Shown here piece by piece: positions 25,322-35,903 of a DNA stretch of 64,000 nucleotides. Within the stretch, counting starts at the first letter, position 1; each line of letters begins with the position of its first letter. Source of the stretch: Nitrososphaerales archaeon (lineage in GTDB: Archaea; Thermoproteota; Nitrososphaeria; Nitrososphaerales; Gagatemarchaeaceae); NCBI GenBank assembly GCA_030038395.1, contig JASHOZ010000053.1:1-64000 (forward strand). Reading direction: 5' to 3'. The notes beneath the pieces are model-generated. The model searched no databases. It had not been told where the DNA came from and worked only from the letters and a program-made list of their open reading frames with translations. The position numbers were made by a program, and so were the translations under genes.

Positions 25322-26236
25322 TTGAAGGTCTGCACCTTCACGCTGAAGGGGTCGGTCGGTGTCCCGCCGAGGGTGGGCATAGTCGAAGGCAGTGAAGTGC
25401 TAGAGGTGCATCTGGAGGCGACGATGCTGGACCTCCTCAGGTCTCGAGACAGCGACCGCTGGTCGCGGCGGACGGGCGCGACATACGGGCTTGACCAGGT
25501 CTTGATGCGTGCGCCGGTCCCTCGCCCAGGGAAGATCGTCGCGGCCATAGTGAATACCAGAGCCATGCTTGGAGGCGACGACGTGGTCCTGACGCGGCCT
25601 AGAGTCGACATGAAGGCGCCCAGCGCGGTGATAGGTCCGGGGGAGACGATCCTCTCGCCAAAGTCGGGGATAAGGCCCGAGGTCGAGTTGGCGGCTGTGG
25701 TCGGAAGGACGATTCACAGGGCCTCGCCTGAAGACGCCCAGAAAGGCATCTTCGGGTACACCATCCTGAACGACGTGACTGCGCCGAGCGACTCGCGAGA
25801 AGACGCTTACGACGCCTACAGAAGGGACCCAAGGACGGGAAAGCTCGCGAAGAAGACTCTTCGGGGTCCGTTGTTCCGTTCCAAGAACCACGATACGTTC
25901 TGCCCACTCGGCCCCTGGGTCGTGACGCCAGACGAGGCAGGGTCGTTGGAAGGACTCAGGATGACCACTAGGTTCGACGGGAGCCTGGTGCAAGAGGGCA
26001 GCACTTCCGAGTACATCTTCTCGCCCGCCAGCATCGCGTCTTACGTGTCGGGGTTCCTCACCCTCGAGCCTGGCGACCTGGTCTCATGCGGGAGCGTCGG
26101 ATGGGCTCCTGGAGTCCTCGGGGACCTGGACCCGACGGAGTTCGTCTTGCCTCCGCACGGCGGCGAGCTGGAGCTGGAGATCGGAGGGATAGGGGTCCTG
26201 AGGAACGAGGTTGCACATGAGGGGGATAGGAACTAG
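25322..26236 (+). CDS. Fumarylacetoacetate-hydrolase-family protein (HpaG-like isomerase/decarboxylase or hydrolase)
   Basis: A 304-residue FAH-fold protein with the metal-site pattern seen in the superfamily: a glutamate in RPEVELAAVVGR and an aspartate in GYTILNDVTAPSDSR, plus FRSKNHDTFCPLGPWV. The C-terminal LEPGDLVSCGSVGWAPG is a conserved FAH landmark. Single-domain relatives include 5-oxopent-3-ene-1,2,5-tricarboxylate decarboxylase/isomerase (HpaG) and 2-keto-4-pentenoate hydratase-like enzymes. With hpaB and hpaD immediately downstream, HpaG-type isomerisation/decarboxylation of the ring-cleavage acid is the best guess. Start TTG 25322 fits the shared box. Confidence 0.88.
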   Translation: MKVCTFTLKGSVGVPPRVGIVEGSEVLEVHLEATMLDLLRSRDSDRWSRRTGATYGLDQVLMRAPVPRPGKIVAAIVNTRAMLGGDDVVLTRPRVDMKAPSAVIGPGETILSPKSGIRPEVELAAVVGRTIHRASPEDAQKGIFGYTILNDVTAPSDSREDAYDAYRRDPRTGKLAKKTLRGPLFRSKNHDTFCPLGPWVVTPDEAGSLEGLRMTTRFDGSLVQEGSTSEYIFSPASIASYVSGFLTLEPGDLVSCGSVGWAPGVLGDLDPTEFVLPPHGGELELEIGGIGVLRNEVAHEGDRN

Positions 26237-26384
26237 TCGCCCGCGGCAGTGTTCTGTCACGAAGCCGGTCGGTTGCACGCGCGCCAAGCGAGTCAGGGAC
26301 AGAGTCGCGGCAGCTCGGAGAAAGCTAAAGTAGAGTCGGGCGGCGCGTTCACACGCGTGAAAGAACAGGAAGGAGGCGAGCCGA

Positions 26385-27836
26385 CTGGGAGCTAGGAGCG
26401 GCAGGGAGTTCATCGAGAAGCTTGACTCGACGCCACGCGAGCTCTGGTATGGCGCGGACAGAATCACGGGCTCGGTTTCCAGTCACAGGGCGTTCAAGAG
26501 CGTCGCGCGGTCAATAGCGAATCTGTACGACATGCAGGTGAGGGAGGACCTGTCGGAAGCCATGACATACACGTCACCCTCGTCGGGGAAGAGAGTCGGC
26601 ATGGCATTTCTCCAACCCAAGTCTCGCGACGACCTCGCCAAGCGAAGGATCATGATGAAGGCATGGGCAGACCACTCCGGGGGGATGCTAGGGAGGACCC
26701 CCGATTACCTCGACAGCTCTATCATGGCGATGGCGGCGGCAGCACCGTTCTTCGGGACCGGGGACCACGACTACGCTAGGAACATCCTGCGATACTACGA
26801 ATACGTGAGGGAGAACGACCTCCTCCTTACGCACACCCTAATCAACCCGCAGGCCAACCGAGCTACGGGGCCATCGAAGCAGGCCGACCCCTTCATCGCC
26901 GCCAGGGTCCTCTCCAAGAACAGCGAAGGCGTGGTCGTCAGGGGCGCGAGGATGCTCGCGACGCTCCCGATAGCGGACGAGATCCTGGTCTTTCCCTCGA
27001 CGGTCATCAGGTCCGGGCAGGACGACCTCCCCTACTCGATAGCATTCGCCCTTCCGGTGAGCGCGAAGGGTCTGAAATTCATCTGCAGAGAGTCATTCGC
27101 GGAGGAGTCGGCATTCGACCACCCACTAGCATCGCGGTATGATGAACAGGACGCGGTAGTGGTCTTCGACGACGTCCTCGTGCCGTGGGACCGCGTCTTT
27201 ATCCTGGAAGACCCCGAAAGGGCGAACCGCGTCAGCGAGCAGACTGGCGCCATCGTGTTCATGGCCCAGCAGGCGACGATCCGGGAGACCGCGAAGGCTG
27301 AGTTCGTAGCAGGGCTCGCCACACTGATAGCCGAGACAATCGGCGCCGACCAGTTCCCCCACGTTCAAGAGAAGATAGCCGACATCCTGTTGACCGTGGA
27401 GTCGATGAAGGCATTCCTAGCTGCGGCGGAGGCTGCCGCGAAGCCGAACGAGTGGGGCCTGATGACGCCCGACTACGTCCCGATAAACTCCGCGAGGAAC
27501 ATGTGGCCTCGTGTCGCGCCGAACCTCTCGGTGGTGATAAAGCAGATCGGCGCCAGCGGGCTCATGGCCATTCCCCCAGAAGGCGTGCTCAACTCGGGTG
27601 CGAGGGCGGACGTCGACAAATACTACCAGGCGAAACTCGCAGACTCGGAGGACAGGATACGACTCTTCAAGCTGGCGTGGGACGCGGCCGGAAGCTCCTT
27701 CGCCGGGAGGCAGGACCTCTACGAGCGGTTCTTCTTCGGCGACCCGGTCAGGATGGCGAGCGCCTACTACTCCTGGTACGACAAGGAGCCGTACAAGAGC
27801 CGGGTCAGGGAGATGCTGGGCCGCAAGGGGGAGTGA
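26385..27836 (+). CDS. hpaB: 4-Hydroxyphenylacetate 3-monooxygenase, oxygenase component; probable CTG start
   Basis: FADH2-using two-component flavin monooxygenase that hydroxylates 4-hydroxyphenylacetate to homoprotocatechuate with O2. Family landmarks: GRTPDYLDSSIMAMAA, LINPQANR, YDEQDAVVVFDDVLVPWDRVF and IGASGLMAIP. Homology continues upstream of the first ATG (26532): GARSGREFIEKL and HRAFKSVARSIANLYDMQ are the classic HpaB N-terminus. The first possible start there is CTG at 26385, with GGAGG 9 bases before it, giving 483 residues, the usual length. The protein lacks the four Fe-S/metal ligands of 4-hydroxybutyryl-CoA dehydratase, the other family member expected in this group of archaea; only one cysteine is visible. 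Confidence 0.9.
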   Translation: MGARSGREFIEKLDSTPRELWYGADRITGSVSSHRAFKSVARSIANLYDMQVREDLSEAMTYTSPSSGKRVGMAFLQPKSRDDLAKRRIMMKAWADHSGGMLGRTPDYLDSSIMAMAAAAPFFGTGDHDYARNILRYYEYVRENDLLLTHTLINPQANRATGPSKQADPFIAARVLSKNSEGVVVRGARMLATLPIADEILVFPSTVIRSGQDDLPYSIAFALPVSAKGLKFICRESFAEESAFDHPLASRYDEQDAVVVFDDVLVPWDRVFILEDPERANRVSEQTGAIVFMAQQATIRETAKAEFVAGLATLIAETIGADQFPHVQEKIADILLTVESMKAFLAAAEAAAKPNEWGLMTPDYVPINSARNMWPRVAPNLSVVIKQIGASGLMAIPPEGVLNSGARADVDKYYQAKLADSEDRIRLFKLAWDAAGSSFAGRQDLYERFFFGDPVRMASAYYSWYDKEPYKSRVREMLGRKGE

Positions 27837-28843
27837 GAGGAACGGCCCCCGACTTCAACATAGTGAAGGCGGGCCATGTGGAGTTCCTTGTCACTGACCT
27901 GTCGCGGGCGCGGCGCTTCTACGTCGACGCGCTCGGGTTCATCGTAACCTCCGAAGATGGCGGGCACATCTATCTGCGTGGGATGGAAGACAGGCACCAT
28001 CACTCCCTCGTCCTGACGAAGTCGCAGGCGCCGGGGGTAGGGCACTTTGCTTTCAGGGTCGCGGGCGAGGAGGACCTCAGCGCCCTGGCCAAGTTGGTCG
28101 AAAGCGCGGGGCTATACTCGAAGTGGCTGGCGCCAGGCGAGGAAGCCGGCCAAGGGCGTGCCCTCCTGGTGGAGGACGGGGCAGGGTTCCCCGTCGAGTT
28201 CTACGCCAAGATGGAGGCGAAAGATTGGGAGCTCCAGCGGTACGACAGGTACAGGGGGGCGAAGGTCATGCGCCTTGACCACTTCAACGTGATGCTCCCC
28301 GACGCCGCAGCGGCGTACAGGTGGTACACCGATTCGCTCGGCTTCGGGTGCACAGAGACGACCGAGACCGAGGGACCGATTCCTTCCCTCTGGGCCGCGT
28401 GGTTGAGGAGGAAGCATACGTGCCACGACATCGCGTTGACGACTGGGAAGGGGCCGAGGCTCCACCATGCGGGGTTCACCGTCCCCGATAGAGGCGCCAT
28501 ACTAGACGCCGCGGACGTGCTGGCCTCTTCCGGCTTCGTGAGTAGCATGGAACGCGGGCCCGGGAGGCACGGCGTGTCGAACGCTTTCTTCCTTTATCTG
28601 CGAGACCCTGACGGCAACAGGATCGAGCTCTACACCGGCGACTACATGAGCGCCGACCCCGACTGGACACCGATCAGGTGGAAGCTCAACGACCCGCAGC
28701 GTCAGACGCTCTGGGGCGCGAAGACCCCAGAGAGCTGGTTCAACGACGCGATGCTGGTCAGGTCCCCTCGCACAGGCGAGTTCCAGAAGGTCACATCGCC
28801 AACAGTGCAGGACAGGCCGGACTACCTGCTTTCCGCGCATTGA
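27833..28843 (+). CDS. hpaD: 3,4-Dihydroxyphenylacetate (homoprotocatechuate) 2,3-dioxygenase
   Basis: Extradiol ring-cleavage dioxygenase of the vicinal-oxygen-chelate fold, 336 residues. The N-terminal domain (GHVEFLVTDLSRARRFY) is non-catalytic. In the C-terminal domain the metal ligands are expected at the histidine of RLDHFNVML, the histidine of HHAGFTV and the glutamate of NRIELYTGDY. The tail NDPQRQTLWGAKTPESWF is specific to homoprotocatechuate dioxygenases. GTG 27833 overlaps the hpaB stop (GTGA), so the two are translationally coupled. Cleaves the catechol product of HpaB/HpaC. Confidence 0.92.
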   Translation: MRGTAPDFNIVKAGHVEFLVTDLSRARRFYVDALGFIVTSEDGGHIYLRGMEDRHHHSLVLTKSQAPGVGHFAFRVAGEEDLSALAKLVESAGLYSKWLAPGEEAGQGRALLVEDGAGFPVEFYAKMEAKDWELQRYDRYRGAKVMRLDHFNVMLPDAAAAYRWYTDSLGFGCTETTETEGPIPSLWAAWLRRKHTCHDIALTTGKGPRLHHAGFTVPDRGAILDAADVLASSGFVSSMERGPGRHGVSNAFFLYLRDPDGNRIELYTGDYMSADPDWTPIRWKLNDPQRQTLWGAKTPESWFNDAMLVRSPRTGEFQKVTSPTVQDRPDYLLSAH

Positions 28844-28847
28844 AGCG

Positions 28848-29378
28848 TTACCAGACGATGTCTGACGGCGGGGCCGGGTGCTCCGCGGCCTCGGTTGTGG
28901 TGTACTGCTGCTCATAGTAGACGAGCGGCTTCTTGCTAGAGAGGAGCTCGGCGCGGATGACCTCGCCCAGGATGACGGAATGGTCGCCCCCATCGTAGGC
29001 ATGCCACGCCTTGCACTCTATGACCGCGCGGACGCCCTCGATGACCGGCGAACCGGAGACTCCGAGCGTGAACCGCACCCCTTCGAATCTGTCCTTCGCC
29101 GTCGTTCTGCCTGCGAACCTGTCGGAGACAGACCTCTGGTCATCTGCGAGGAAGTTCACAGCGAAGGCCTTCGCCTCGCGATATTGGTCGTGGAGAAGGG
29201 AGCCCTTCGCGATTGACACGAGGACGAGTGGGGGGGTCAGAGAGACGCTCGTGAACGAACTGACAGTAATGCCTCTGGGCTCATCGCCGTCCCTCGAAGT
29301 GACGACGGTTACGCCCTGTGGGTATACGCGCATCACGCGCTTCAGACCGTCCTGAACCGGCGCGCCTGGGGGATGCAC
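28848..29378 (-). CDS. hpaC: Flavin reductase (HpaC-like)
   Basis: A 176-residue flavin-reductase-like protein that reduces FAD or FMN with NAD(P)H for a partner monooxygenase. The FMN-binding signature is present: GVTVVTSRDGDEPRGITVSSF and SLTPPLVLVSI, then HSVILGEVI near the end. It lies five bases from hpaD in convergent orientation, so it is regulated separately from hpaB despite being its likely partner. It starts at GTG 29378; A/T patches at 29397-29402 and 29409-29415 could supply the promoter. Confidence 0.9.
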   Translation of the reverse strand: MHPPGAPVQDGLKRVMRVYPQGVTVVTSRDGDEPRGITVSSFTSVSLTPPLVLVSIAKGSLLHDQYREAKAFAVNFLADDQRSVSDRFAGRTTAKDRFEGVRFTLGVSGSPVIEGVRAVIECKAWHAYDGGDHSVILGEVIRAELLSSKKPLVYYEQQYTTTEAAEHPAPPSDIVW

Positions 29379-29438
29379 AGCTTCCGCCGGCTGTCGAAAT
29401 TTGGCCTGCTTATAGGATTGAACCGCCGGCAGGAGGGT

Positions 29439-30020
29439 GTGCGAGGGTCGGCCGGCGTGGTCGTAAGGAAGGCGAGGAAGTCCGAGTCCGGGCGGTTCCT
29501 TAGCCTGCTCGTCGAGCTCGCCAAGTATGAACGGCTCGAGCCCCCTTCCGCGAGCGCCCGAAAGAGGGTAGTCAGGGACATATTCGGCCGCAAGAGACTG
29601 AACCTGCTGGTTGCGGTGTCGGGCGGCGAAGTCGTCGGGTATGCGCTTTACTTCTTCACGTATTCCTCGTTCCTGGCCAGGCCGACGCTCTATCTTGAAG
29701 ACCTGTACGTCGAGAAAGGAAGTCGCGGGCTCGGGATTGGTTCGGCGCTGTTTGCTTCCTGCGCTTCGGCGGCCCGCCGAGCTGGATGTGGACGCATGGA
29801 GTGGGCGGTGCTTCGTTGGAACGCGCAGGCGATTGGCTTCTACGAGAAGCTGAGGGCCGACAGGCTGGACGAGTGGACGTACTATCGGCTCAACAGCAAC
29901 GGTATCCGCGACCTCGCGAGGGGCGCGAGGGCGGGGCCTCGTCAGGCTCGACCACAGGCGGGACGGCGCGACCAGGGAGCATCGGGCTCCCCACCCCGTG
30001 ACGCCGAGCCTGGCTATTAG
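29439..30020 (+). CDS. GNAT-family acetyltransferase (polyamine acetyltransferase-like)
   Basis: 193 residues if read from GTG 29439, about 27 bases downstream of a CTTATAGG box (29409-29416), the expected leaderless distance. The N-terminal earlier in-frame start overlaps the divergent hpaC and is not favoured. Motif A is DLYVEKGSRGLGIGSALF (R-G-x-G-I-G), followed by WAVLRWNAQAIGFYEKLRAD, which resembles spermidine/spermine N1-acetyltransferases. The C-terminal 35 residues are Arg/Gly-rich and low complexity. Substrate unproven. Confidence 0.78.
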   Translation: MRGSAGVVVRKARKSESGRFLSLLVELAKYERLEPPSASARKRVVRDIFGRKRLNLLVAVSGGEVVGYALYFFTYSSFLARPTLYLEDLYVEKGSRGLGIGSALFASCASAARRAGCGRMEWAVLRWNAQAIGFYEKLRADRLDEWTYYRLNSNGIRDLARGARAGPRQARPQAGRRDQGASGSPPRDAEPGY

Positions 30021-30058
30021 TTACGCTTATTAGAAAGCTTCCTTTCGGACCATGACGC

Positions 30059-30931
30059 ATGTCCGCACGTAGAGCCGCGATTGCGGTGTTGACCCTATCT
30101 CTCATTCTGATTGGACCTGCATCACTGCTGGCCGCTGGAGCAAGCACGCCGAAGTCGCAGACCTACATCCAGCCGTCGGTGAGCGCTCGCCCGGGAGGGC
30201 CGGGTGGCGGGAGTCCTCCTCCGTCGAGGTTCGTGTGTCCCACGATAACAGGCGCGGACTCGTCCGTCTGCAGCACCAACTGGTCCGGATACGCGGTGAC
30301 AGCTAGCTCGGGGAGCGTGTCCGCGGTCTCGGGATCCTTTGTCGTCCCCACAGTCACGTGCTCGTCAAAGTCCACGACCTACGCCGCGGTCTGGGTTGGC
30401 ATTGACGGCTACAGCGACAGCACAGTCGAGCAGACTGGCATCCTGGCGGACTGCTCGGGCGGTGTCGCCAGCTACTCGGCATGGTACGAATTCTATCCGA
30501 ACCCGTCAGTCACAATCAGCAGTGTCACGGTGGCACCGGGTGACATGATAACTGCGAGCGTGACCTACAGCACCACGACCGGACAGTTCACTGACTCGAT
30601 AAGCAGCAGCGGCGGGGGAACCTATTCCACCTCCGCGGCCGTGTCGGGGGCGGAAAGGAGCTCAGCGGAGTGGATCGTCGAGAGGCCAGAGGTATGCTCG
30701 GGGCGGTCCTGCTCTCTGACGACTCTTTCTGACTTTGGGGTCACGAGCCTCGGTTACGACTACACTGGGGTGAGCGGGACAGGGTCGGCCACTATCTCAG
30801 GAGTCACCGGTACAATCAGCTCCTTCACGACCGCCGCCATAACGATGGTCAGCGGGAGCTCGGGACCCGTTCTATCCGAGCCCGGGTCGCTCTCGAGCGA
30901 CGGCACAAGTTTCCAGGTCACCTACGAATAG
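30059..30931 (+). CDS. Secreted G1-family (eqolisin, glutamic) peptidase
   Basis: About 290 residues with a Sec signal peptide (RRAAIAVLTLSLILIGPASLLAA) and a Pro/Gly-rich linker, then a beta-sandwich domain of the scytalidoglutamic peptidase family. Landmarks: NWSGYAVT, GSFVVPTV, AAVWVGIDG, VEQTGI (catalytic Gln), YEFYP and SSAEWIVERP (catalytic Glu). Cysteine pairs probably form disulfides outside the cell. G1 peptidases work at acid pH and are mainly known from fungi and some bacteria. TTATTAG at 30028-30034 is about 28 bases before the ATG. Confidence 0.88.
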   Translation: MSARRAAIAVLTLSLILIGPASLLAAGASTPKSQTYIQPSVSARPGGPGGGSPPPSRFVCPTITGADSSVCSTNWSGYAVTASSGSVSAVSGSFVVPTVTCSSKSTTYAAVWVGIDGYSDSTVEQTGILADCSGGVASYSAWYEFYPNPSVTISSVTVAPGDMITASVTYSTTTGQFTDSISSSGGGTYSTSAAVSGAERSSAEWIVERPEVCSGRSCSLTTLSDFGVTSLGYDYTGVSGTGSATISGVTGTISSFTTAAITMVSGSSGPVLSEPGSLSSDGTSFQVTYE

Positions 30932-31020
30932 GCTCCGCGGCCAGCAGGAGTAGCCGAACTCCGCAGCGATTGGCGCTCTAAAATATTGGTCACCTTCAGC
31001 CCCCGCCGGGCGAATCCGGC

Positions 31021-33669
<2,649 letters not shown>

Positions 33670-33778
33670 CGGCGCCGAGCGCCGCGCGGCCCGCTGTTCA
33701 GTCGTGTCCGCGCACTTCAATTATCAATCCTGAGAATCCGCTACGCGTGTTAAATACGCCGGAGCGCTCGTTCGAACC

Positions 33779-34030
33779 ATGAGCCGGAGCGCGACCCCTC
33801 TGCAGAAGTCGCTGGTCGACGTAGACTCTGAGTTCTGCAAGGGATGCAGCCTCTGCGTGGTGTCATGCCCACAGAGGAACCTGAAGCTGTCTGAGTCGTT
33901 CAACAGGCTCGGATTTCACCCCGCGGAGTTCCACTATCACGGAGAGAAAGGGGACTGCACGGCCTGCGGAATCTGCTACTGGGTCTGCCCCGACTTCGCC
34001 ATCGCCGAAGTCAGGAGGGTCCGGCGATGA
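33779..34030 (+). CDS. korD: 2-Oxoacid:ferredoxin oxidoreductase, delta (ferredoxin-like) subunit
   Basis: 83 residues with two [4Fe-4S] binding sites: CKGCSLCVVSCP and CTACGICYWVCP. It passes electrons from the thiamine-pyrophosphate subunit to external ferredoxin. A TTAAATAC box at 33750-33757 is about 25-28 bases before the ATG. Its stop overlaps the next gene by four bases (34027-34030), so the four-gene operon korDABC begins here. Four separate subunits in this order are typical of 2-oxoglutarate or related 2-oxoacid oxidoreductases of archaea. Confidence 0.93.
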   Translation: MSRSATPLQKSLVDVDSEFCKGCSLCVVSCPQRNLKLSESFNRLGFHPAEFHYHGEKGDCTACGICYWVCPDFAIAEVRRVRR

Positions 34031-35094
34031 TGGACGGGAGGGACTTCATGAAGGGAAACGAGGCACTCGCCATCGGCGCGCTGAAGGCGGGGTTGAACGC
34101 ATACTTCGCCTACCCGATAACTCCTTCCAGCGAGGTGCCGGAGACGCTCGCGAGGGAGTTCAAAAGCCCCGAGTACCCTGAGTTCAGGATGTTCCTCCAG
34201 GCCGCGAGCGAGCTGGAGGCCATCAGCATGGTGATCGGGGCCGCTTCGACAGGCGCGAAGGTCATGACGGCCACTTCCGGCCCTGGCTTCAGCCTCAAGC
34301 AGGAGGGGATGTCGTACGCCGCGGCCATGGAGCTCCCTTTCCTGGTGGCGGACGTGAACAGAGCGGGCCCCGGCCTTGGCAACCTCGGTCCCGAGCAGAG
34401 CGACTACCTGCAGGCCACTCGAGGAGGGGGGCACGGTGGATATAGGAACATAGTCCTTGCCCCGAACTCGGTACAAGAGATGGCGGCGTTCCCAGGGCTG
34501 GGGTTCTCGCTGGCGTTCAAGTACAGGAACCCGGTCGTGATACTGGCGGATGCCTTCCTCGGGCAGCTGAAGGAAGACATCGTCTTCCCGAAGATCGCCC
34601 CTGAACGGTTTCCGACGCCGTGGGCCGCGAGCGGGGCACGGGGTGCGGAGAGGCATGTGCTCGCCTCCCTGCACCTCGACTTCGAGGACCAGAGCAGGCA
34701 TGCAGAGCACCTCGCGCGCAAGTATGAGGAGGTCGAGTCGGCCGAGCAGAGGTCTGACTCGTACATGGCGTCCGACGCGGACGTCGTCCTCGTAGCGTAC
34801 GGGGTGGTGGCAAGGCTCTGCAGGCGGGCCGTCAAAGAGCTGAGAGAGAGGAGGGTGAGGGCCGGTCTTTTCAGACCGGTCACGCTCTCCCCGTTCCCGT
34901 CGAACGACCTGAAGGCGCTGGTGGACAAGGGGGTGAAGAAGTTCGTCGTCGTGGAGCTGAACGCGGGACAGATGATACTCGACGTCAGGCTCGCGCTTGA
35001 AGGGAGAGGGCAGATCGAGTCCGTGCATAAGATGGGGGGACTTCTGCCCGCGGCCTCTGACGTCGTCCGTAGGGTGGAGGCGCTGTCGAAGTGA
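34027..35094 (+). CDS. korA: 2-Oxoacid:ferredoxin oxidoreductase, alpha subunit
   Basis: 355 residues, pyrimidine-binding and dimerisation domains. Landmarks: GNEALAIGALKAGLNAYFAYPITPSSE, where YPITPSSE is the classic alpha-subunit motif, plus SGPGFSLKQEGMSYAA and NRAGPGLGN. This subunit helps define substrate. The pattern fits the 2-oxoglutarate (KorA) branch over pyruvate (PorA), but related branched-chain or aryl 2-oxoacid enzymes cannot be excluded. Both ends overlap neighbours by four bases, so the operon is translationally coupled. Confidence 0.92.
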   Translation: MMDGRDFMKGNEALAIGALKAGLNAYFAYPITPSSEVPETLAREFKSPEYPEFRMFLQAASELEAISMVIGAASTGAKVMTATSGPGFSLKQEGMSYAAAMELPFLVADVNRAGPGLGNLGPEQSDYLQATRGGGHGGYRNIVLAPNSVQEMAAFPGLGFSLAFKYRNPVVILADAFLGQLKEDIVFPKIAPERFPTPWAASGARGAERHVLASLHLDFEDQSRHAEHLARKYEEVESAEQRSDSYMASDADVVLVAYGVVARLCRRAVKELRERRVRAGLFRPVTLSPFPSNDLKALVDKGVKKFVVVELNAGQMILDVRLALEGRGQIESVHKMGGLLPAASDVVRRVEALSK

Positions 35095-35903
35095 CGGTCG
35101 TGCAGGGGGCGCCTGCCGCGGAATACGAAGTGAAGCTTGGTAGGCTCTCCACGTTGACCGGGAGGCCCACGCACTATTGCGCCGGGTGCGAGCACGGGAT
35201 ACTCACGAGGCTGGTGGCCAACGCGATCGAGGAGCTCGGTCTCAGGGAAAGGACGGTCCTGGTCGACTCTGTCGGGTGCAGCGTCTTCGCGCATGACTAC
35301 ATCAACACGGACGCGGTACAGGCCCCCCACGGCAGGGCGCCCGCGGTGATGAGCGGGATCAAGAGGGTGCGGCCAGACCTGATGGTCTTCGCCGTCCAGG
35401 GTGACGGAGACGCAGTGTCGATAGGGCTCCTCGAGCTCCTGTACGCCGCGAACAGAGCCGAACCCATCACCATCTTCCTCGTAAACAACGCCATCTATGG
35501 AATGACGGGGGGCCAGATGGCCCCGACTACTCCCGAAGGCATGGTGACCACCACGACCCCTCAGGGGAGGGACGTGGCAGAGACGGGGAGGCCGCTGGAC
35601 GCGACGAAGCTCCTCGCCGGGCTAGACGGCCCGTCATATGTGAAGAGGGTAGTTCTCCCGATAGCCCCGATGGGCTCTACCGACCTCTACAGCGCGAGGG
35701 GGCCGCTGGAGGGTGCCAAGAGCGTCCTAAACGCATTCAAAGTCCAGATGCGCGGGGGCTTCTCCTTCGTCGAGTTCGTCAGCACGTGCAGCATAAACTG
35801 GAAGATGTCAGTGCTGGAGTCCAAGCGCTTCGCTACAGAGACGCTCGCGAAGCTCTTCCCGCCGGGGCTATACAAGGACAAGCTCGGAGTGGAGAAGGGG
35901 TGA
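35091..35903 (+). CDS. korB: 2-Oxoacid:ferredoxin oxidoreductase, beta (TPP-binding) subunit
   Basis: 270 residues. The thiamine-pyrophosphate site is visible as the GDGDAVSIGL motif and the downstream Asn-containing NNAIYGMTGGQMAPTTP, preceded by YCAGCEHGILTRL and DSVGCSVFAHDY. The cysteines in CAGCEHG and VGC, with another in STCSI, probably bind the intrinsic [4Fe-4S] cluster. Start GTG 35091 overlaps the korA stop, and the next gene starts within the stop codon of this one. Decarboxylates the 2-oxoacid and forms an acyl-CoA. Confidence 0.93.
   Translation: MTVVQGAPAAEYEVKLGRLSTLTGRPTHYCAGCEHGILTRLVANAIEELGLRERTVLVDSVGCSVFAHDYINTDAVQAPHGRAPAVMSGIKRVRPDLMVFAVQGDGDAVSIGLLELLYAANRAEPITIFLVNNAIYGMTGGQMAPTTPEGMVTTTTPQGRDVAETGRPLDATKLLAGLDGPSYVKRVVLPIAPMGSTDLYSARGPLEGAKSVLNAFKVQMRGGFSFVEFVSTCSINWKMSVLESKRFATETLAKLFPPGLYKDKLGVEKG

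Noticed and set aside
26385-27836. 4-Hydroxybutyryl-CoA dehydratase, expected from the 3HP/4HB cycle of related archaea
   Set aside because: Same superfamily, but the translation has only one cysteine and lacks the Fe-S ligand set; it sits with hpaD and hpaC, so the monooxygenase reading fits better.
30059-30931. Surface-layer or adhesin protein because of Ser/Thr richness
   Set aside because: The NWSGY, VEQTG and SAEWIVE motifs fit the G1 peptidase family specifically.
33976-35028. 350-codon minus-strand frame over korA
   Set aside because: It is the shadow of korA in GC-rich DNA: Arg/His/Leu-rich, no family resemblance, and korA is certain.
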